A stretch of DNA of 7,303 nt. It comes from an uncultured Blautia sp. (lineage in GTDB: Bacteria > Bacillota > Clostridia > Lachnospirales > Lachnospiraceae). Positions 5,909-7,303 of the stretch are shown one piece after another. The stretch spans positions 1 through 7,303 of the forward strand of contig UQMI01000082.1 in NCBI GenBank assembly GCA_900542045.1. The letters are read 5' to 3'. Each line of letters opens with the position of its first letter. Position 1 is the stretch's first letter. Below the pieces are notes generated by a model. It was not told the DNA's origin. It searched no databases and saw only the letters and a list, made by a program, of their open reading frames with translations. The translations under genes and the position numbers were made by a program.

Positions 5909-6662
5909 TTGGGAAAACAGGACATGGTTTCCAGAGAATATTTCCGGGATACGGACGGTCCACAGACAGCGGAAAGATCTGCAGGGCGAAGAGTATCTGT
6001 CAGGATTCGGAAAGGAAGACAGGCTGGCGCCGATTCTTACGCTGGTGGTCTATTTTGGCCAGGAACCCTGGGATGGTCCACGGACATTGAAGGAGATGCT
6101 GGATCTCAGGTACTGCCCGCCGGAGGTTGCCACGCAGATTGCGGATTACCCGCTGCATCTGATTGAGGTACGTTCTTATCCGCATATCGAGAGGTTTCAC
6201 AGTGATCTTCAGTATGTATTCGGCTTCCTCCAGCGTGACCGGGAGAAAGAAGAACTGTACCACTATGTAACAGAGAACCAGGCAGCCTTTTCTCATCTGG
6301 ACGGCGCAGCCTACCAGATGATCCGGGTCATGTCCCGTTCCAGCAGGCTGCTGGGTGAGAAGGAAGAATATGAGAATGAGGAAGGAGAGTACGATATGTG
6401 TCAGGCTTTGCTGGATATGAGAGAAGAAAGTAAGGAAGAAGGGAAGAGAGAAGGAATCTCTATCGGAAGAACAGAAGGGATCGCTATCGGAAGAACAGAA
6501 GGGATCTCTATTGGAAGAACAGAGGGAATCACCATAGGAAGAAGCGAAGGGATCTCCCTCGGGAAGCAGGTCTTTCGGTTATGGCTGGCCGGAAAGCCGG
6601 AGGAAGAGATAGCCAAAGCCTGCGGAATTTCCGTGGAAGAGGTGCGGGAGATTCTTTTATAG
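5909..6662 (+). pseudogene. Broken Rpn-family PD-(D/E)XK nuclease / putative transposase gene
   Basis: The intact family (about 300-350 residues in Lachnospiraceae) joins an N-terminal PD-(D/E)XK nuclease core to a helical region and a Glu/Gly-rich tail, and is linked to recombination promotion. Here AAGGAGG (5898-5904) precedes a TTG at 5909 that opens MGKQDMVSREYFRDT, a family-like N-terminus. After about position 5953 that frame loses sense and stops near 6166. Family sequence resumes in another frame with QGEEYLSGFGKEDRLAPI (about 5982-6035), VVYFGQEPWDGPR, and continues to the stop at 6662. Normally more than 100 residues, including the catalytic core, separate these two parts. An internal out-of-frame deletion is therefore the best reading. 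The C-terminal part ends with a 5x8-residue repeat and a helix pair (PEEEIAKACGISVEEVREIL) like a small HTH. A GTG at 6045 would open 205 residues but lacks a ribosome binding site. Confidence 0.75.
6450..6569 (+). repeat. Five tandem 24-bp repeats (EGIxIGRT) in the Rpn-family tail
   Basis: Five head-to-tail 24-bp units start at 6450, 6474, 6498, 6522 and 6546. They encode EGISIGRT, EGIAIGRT, EGISIGRT, EGITIGRS and EGISLGKQ. The first three are nearly identical in DNA and the last two have drifted, which points to recent unit gain at the 5' end. Similar E-G-R/K repeat tails are usual in this protein family. The unit is a multiple of three, so length changes keep the frame. Confidence 0.9.
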
Positions 6663-6774
6663 CTGACCGCAGACTGTATGTGGCGGTATGACCGGCAGAA
6701 GCGGCGCAGCCGCGCTGCGGGTTATAGGAGTGGACACAGATGGAAAAATTAATACTAAATAAATACAGTAAATA

Positions 6775-6798
6775 CGGGGCTGCCCATGGGCAGCCCCG
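6775..6798. terminator. 24-bp perfect palindrome, likely bidirectional terminator
   Basis: A perfect palindrome with arms CGGGGCTGCCCA and TGGGCAGCCCCG. On the minus strand it is followed by TATTTACTGTATTTATTT, T-rich enough to end the XRE gene transcript, whose stop codon lies 75 bases away. On the plus strand CTCTTGTG follows, a weaker tail that could still help end the Rpn-family transcript. Its place between convergent genes supports shared use. Confidence 0.7.
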
Positions 6799-6872
6799 CT
6801 CTTGTGTAAAGAAGAAAGCAGAAAAAATACCGTTGCTTCCTATTATAATTACCGTTTGCCGGTGATACGGTC

Positions 6873-7199
6873 TTAGCGGTTTACAGCCTGCAGATACTTG
6901 GAAATGATTTCGGCCAGATAGGAGCGTTTGTCCGGCGGACAGGTTTCCACAAGAGCAGTGATGTATTCTGTATTCTCACCATCTGCGGCTTCTGTGCCGA
7001 ACAGTATGTAATCCGTACTCAGATTTAATGCTTCCTTCAGGTTGCATAGTGTCTCCAGACTCATCCCTTTCAATCCAAGTTCCAGGTCATAACAAAAGCG
7101 AGGTGTAATGTGTGCCTTTTCTGCCAGTTCCTCCCGGCTGTATCCCAGCAGCATCCGCTGTTTTTTGATCCGATTTCCAATCTTTTGTAAATTGTCCAT
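6873..7199 (-). CDS. XRE-family HTH transcriptional regulator
   Basis: A 108-residue cytoplasmic DNA-binding protein. Residues 8-66 form an XRE/Cro-type five-helix domain: IGNRIKKQRMLLGYSREELA (7-26), then AEKAHITPRFCYDLELG as turn and recognition helix, then MSLETLCNLKEALNLSTDYILFG (46-68). Residues 72-108 form a short acidic then helical tail (ITALVETCPPDKRSYLAEII), perhaps for dimerisation. The ATG at 7199 is preceded by TGGAGGGA a few bases upstream; a GTG at 7274 would add 25 residues, but these lie over the promoter-like region. It is transcribed convergently to the Rpn-family remnant. The target is unknown. It is not obviously tied to the carboxylase operon, and autoregulation through the dyad at 7254-7276 is possible. 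Confidence 0.9.
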   Translation of the reverse strand: MDNLQKIGNRIKKQRMLLGYSREELAEKAHITPRFCYDLELGLKGMSLETLCNLKEALNLSTDYILFGTEAADGENTEYITALVETCPPDKRSYLAEIISKYLQAVNR

Positions 7200-7219
7200 A
7201 AAATCCCTCCATTTTTTCA

Positions 7220-7248
7220 AGTATAGCAATATTAACCAGCGATAAAAA
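7220..7248 (-). promoter_or_regulatory. Possible promoter of the XRE regulator
   Basis: Read on the minus strand, TATACT (7225-7220) is a good -10 about 20 bases before the ATG. A weak TTTTTA (7248-7243) lies 17 bases further upstream as -35. The short leader carries the TGGAGGGA ribosome binding site. Confidence 0.45.
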
Positions 7249-7253
7249 TGCTG

Positions 7254-7276
7254 AAGTGAAAAGTTTATTTCCACTT
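7254..7276. promoter_or_regulatory. Operator-like dyad upstream of the XRE gene
   Basis: AAGTG (7254-7258) and CACTT (7272-7276) flank AAA (7260-7262) and TTT (7268-7270) around a 5-base centre; eight of nine pairs match. A further AAAGTGG half-site lies at 7294-7300. The dyad sits just upstream of the putative -35. XRE regulators often bind such sites at their own promoter, but no binding is shown. Confidence 0.35.
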
Positions 7277-7303
7277 TGAAAGAGGGGAAAAGAAAAGTGG
7301 CAA

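Noticed and set aside
5809..6090. 93-codon plus-strand frame over the start of the Rpn-family remnant
   Set aside because: It overlaps the TTG 5909 start that has the strong ribosome binding site and gives no family-like protein sequence.
6450..6569. CRISPR array
   Set aside because: The units are directly adjacent with no spacers and encode an in-frame octapeptide repeat.
5661..6662. A complete insertion sequence
   Set aside because: The Rpn family is called putative transposase, but no terminal inverted repeats with target-site duplication can be seen flanking the gene.
6705..6719. CGCAGC/GCTGCG hairpin just after the Rpn-family stop
   Set aside because: It is a short 6-bp stem with no T-tract; the palindrome at 6775-6798 is the better terminator candidate.
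6740..6865. Possible 41-residue small protein starting MEKLILNKYSKYG, with AGGAG about nine bases upstream
   Set aside because: The frame reads straight through the 24-bp palindrome, which explains part of its open state, and the peptide shows no motif; kept only as a remote possibility.

Overview
The window looks like part of the chromosome of a gut-type clostridium, most likely Lachnospiraceae. The GC content is moderate, the genes have strong AGGAGG-type ribosome binding sites, and a biotin-dependent sodium-pump operon sits beside an Rpn/PD-(D/E)XK family gene with a Glu-Gly-rich tail and a small XRE repressor. This taxonomic call is inferred from gene content and was not tested by a search.

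Positions 190-5480 hold five codirectional genes that read as one operon: a CoA-ester carboxyltransferase (12S/MmdA type), an OadG-family small membrane subunit with a lipoprotein-type N-terminus, a free biotin carrier protein with an Ala/Pro linker, a Na+-translocating decarboxylase beta subunit, and a pyruvate/oxaloacetate carboxyltransferase (5S/OadA type) without its own biotin domain. A sigma-A-like promoter lies at about 101-134 and a strong intrinsic terminator at 5510-5557. The first four genes are tightly spaced (gaps of 14-27 bases). The fifth follows a 95-base gap containing two dyads, one of them a stable hairpin.

The set combines the parts of a propionibacterial transcarboxylase (12S, 5S, 1.3S) with the membrane parts of a sodium-pumping decarboxylase (beta and OadG). 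One biotin carrier could take a carboxyl group from an acyl-CoA or from oxaloacetate. It could then pass the group to the other acceptor, or to the beta subunit, where release of CO2 drives Na+ out of the cell. There is no biotin carboxylase gene in the window, so the system probably moves or removes carboxyl groups rather than fixing bicarbonate at the cost of ATP. The acyl-CoA substrate is not settled, because the first gene departs from MmdA/PccB at several usually conserved places.

From 5558 to 5908 there is no credible gene. That stretch holds a run of nine G, an imperfect direct repeat, a 10-bp inverted repeat next to an extended -10 box, and an 8-bp leader hairpin before a strong ribosome binding site. 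Positions 5909-6662 carry a broken Rpn-family (PD-(D/E)XK nuclease/putative transposase) gene: the start is intact for about 15 codons, the nuclease core appears deleted, and the rest continues in another frame to a tail of five 24-bp tandem repeats. A 24-bp perfect palindrome at 6775-6798 is a likely shared terminator. On the minus strand, 7199-6873 encodes a 108-residue XRE/HTH regulator with a possible promoter and operator-like dyad upstream.

The operon architecture is probably widespread in related clostridia. I see no strong case for a wholly new system. The best leads are the dual-carboxyltransferase sodium-pump layout, the divergent first subunit and the lipoprotein-type OadG.
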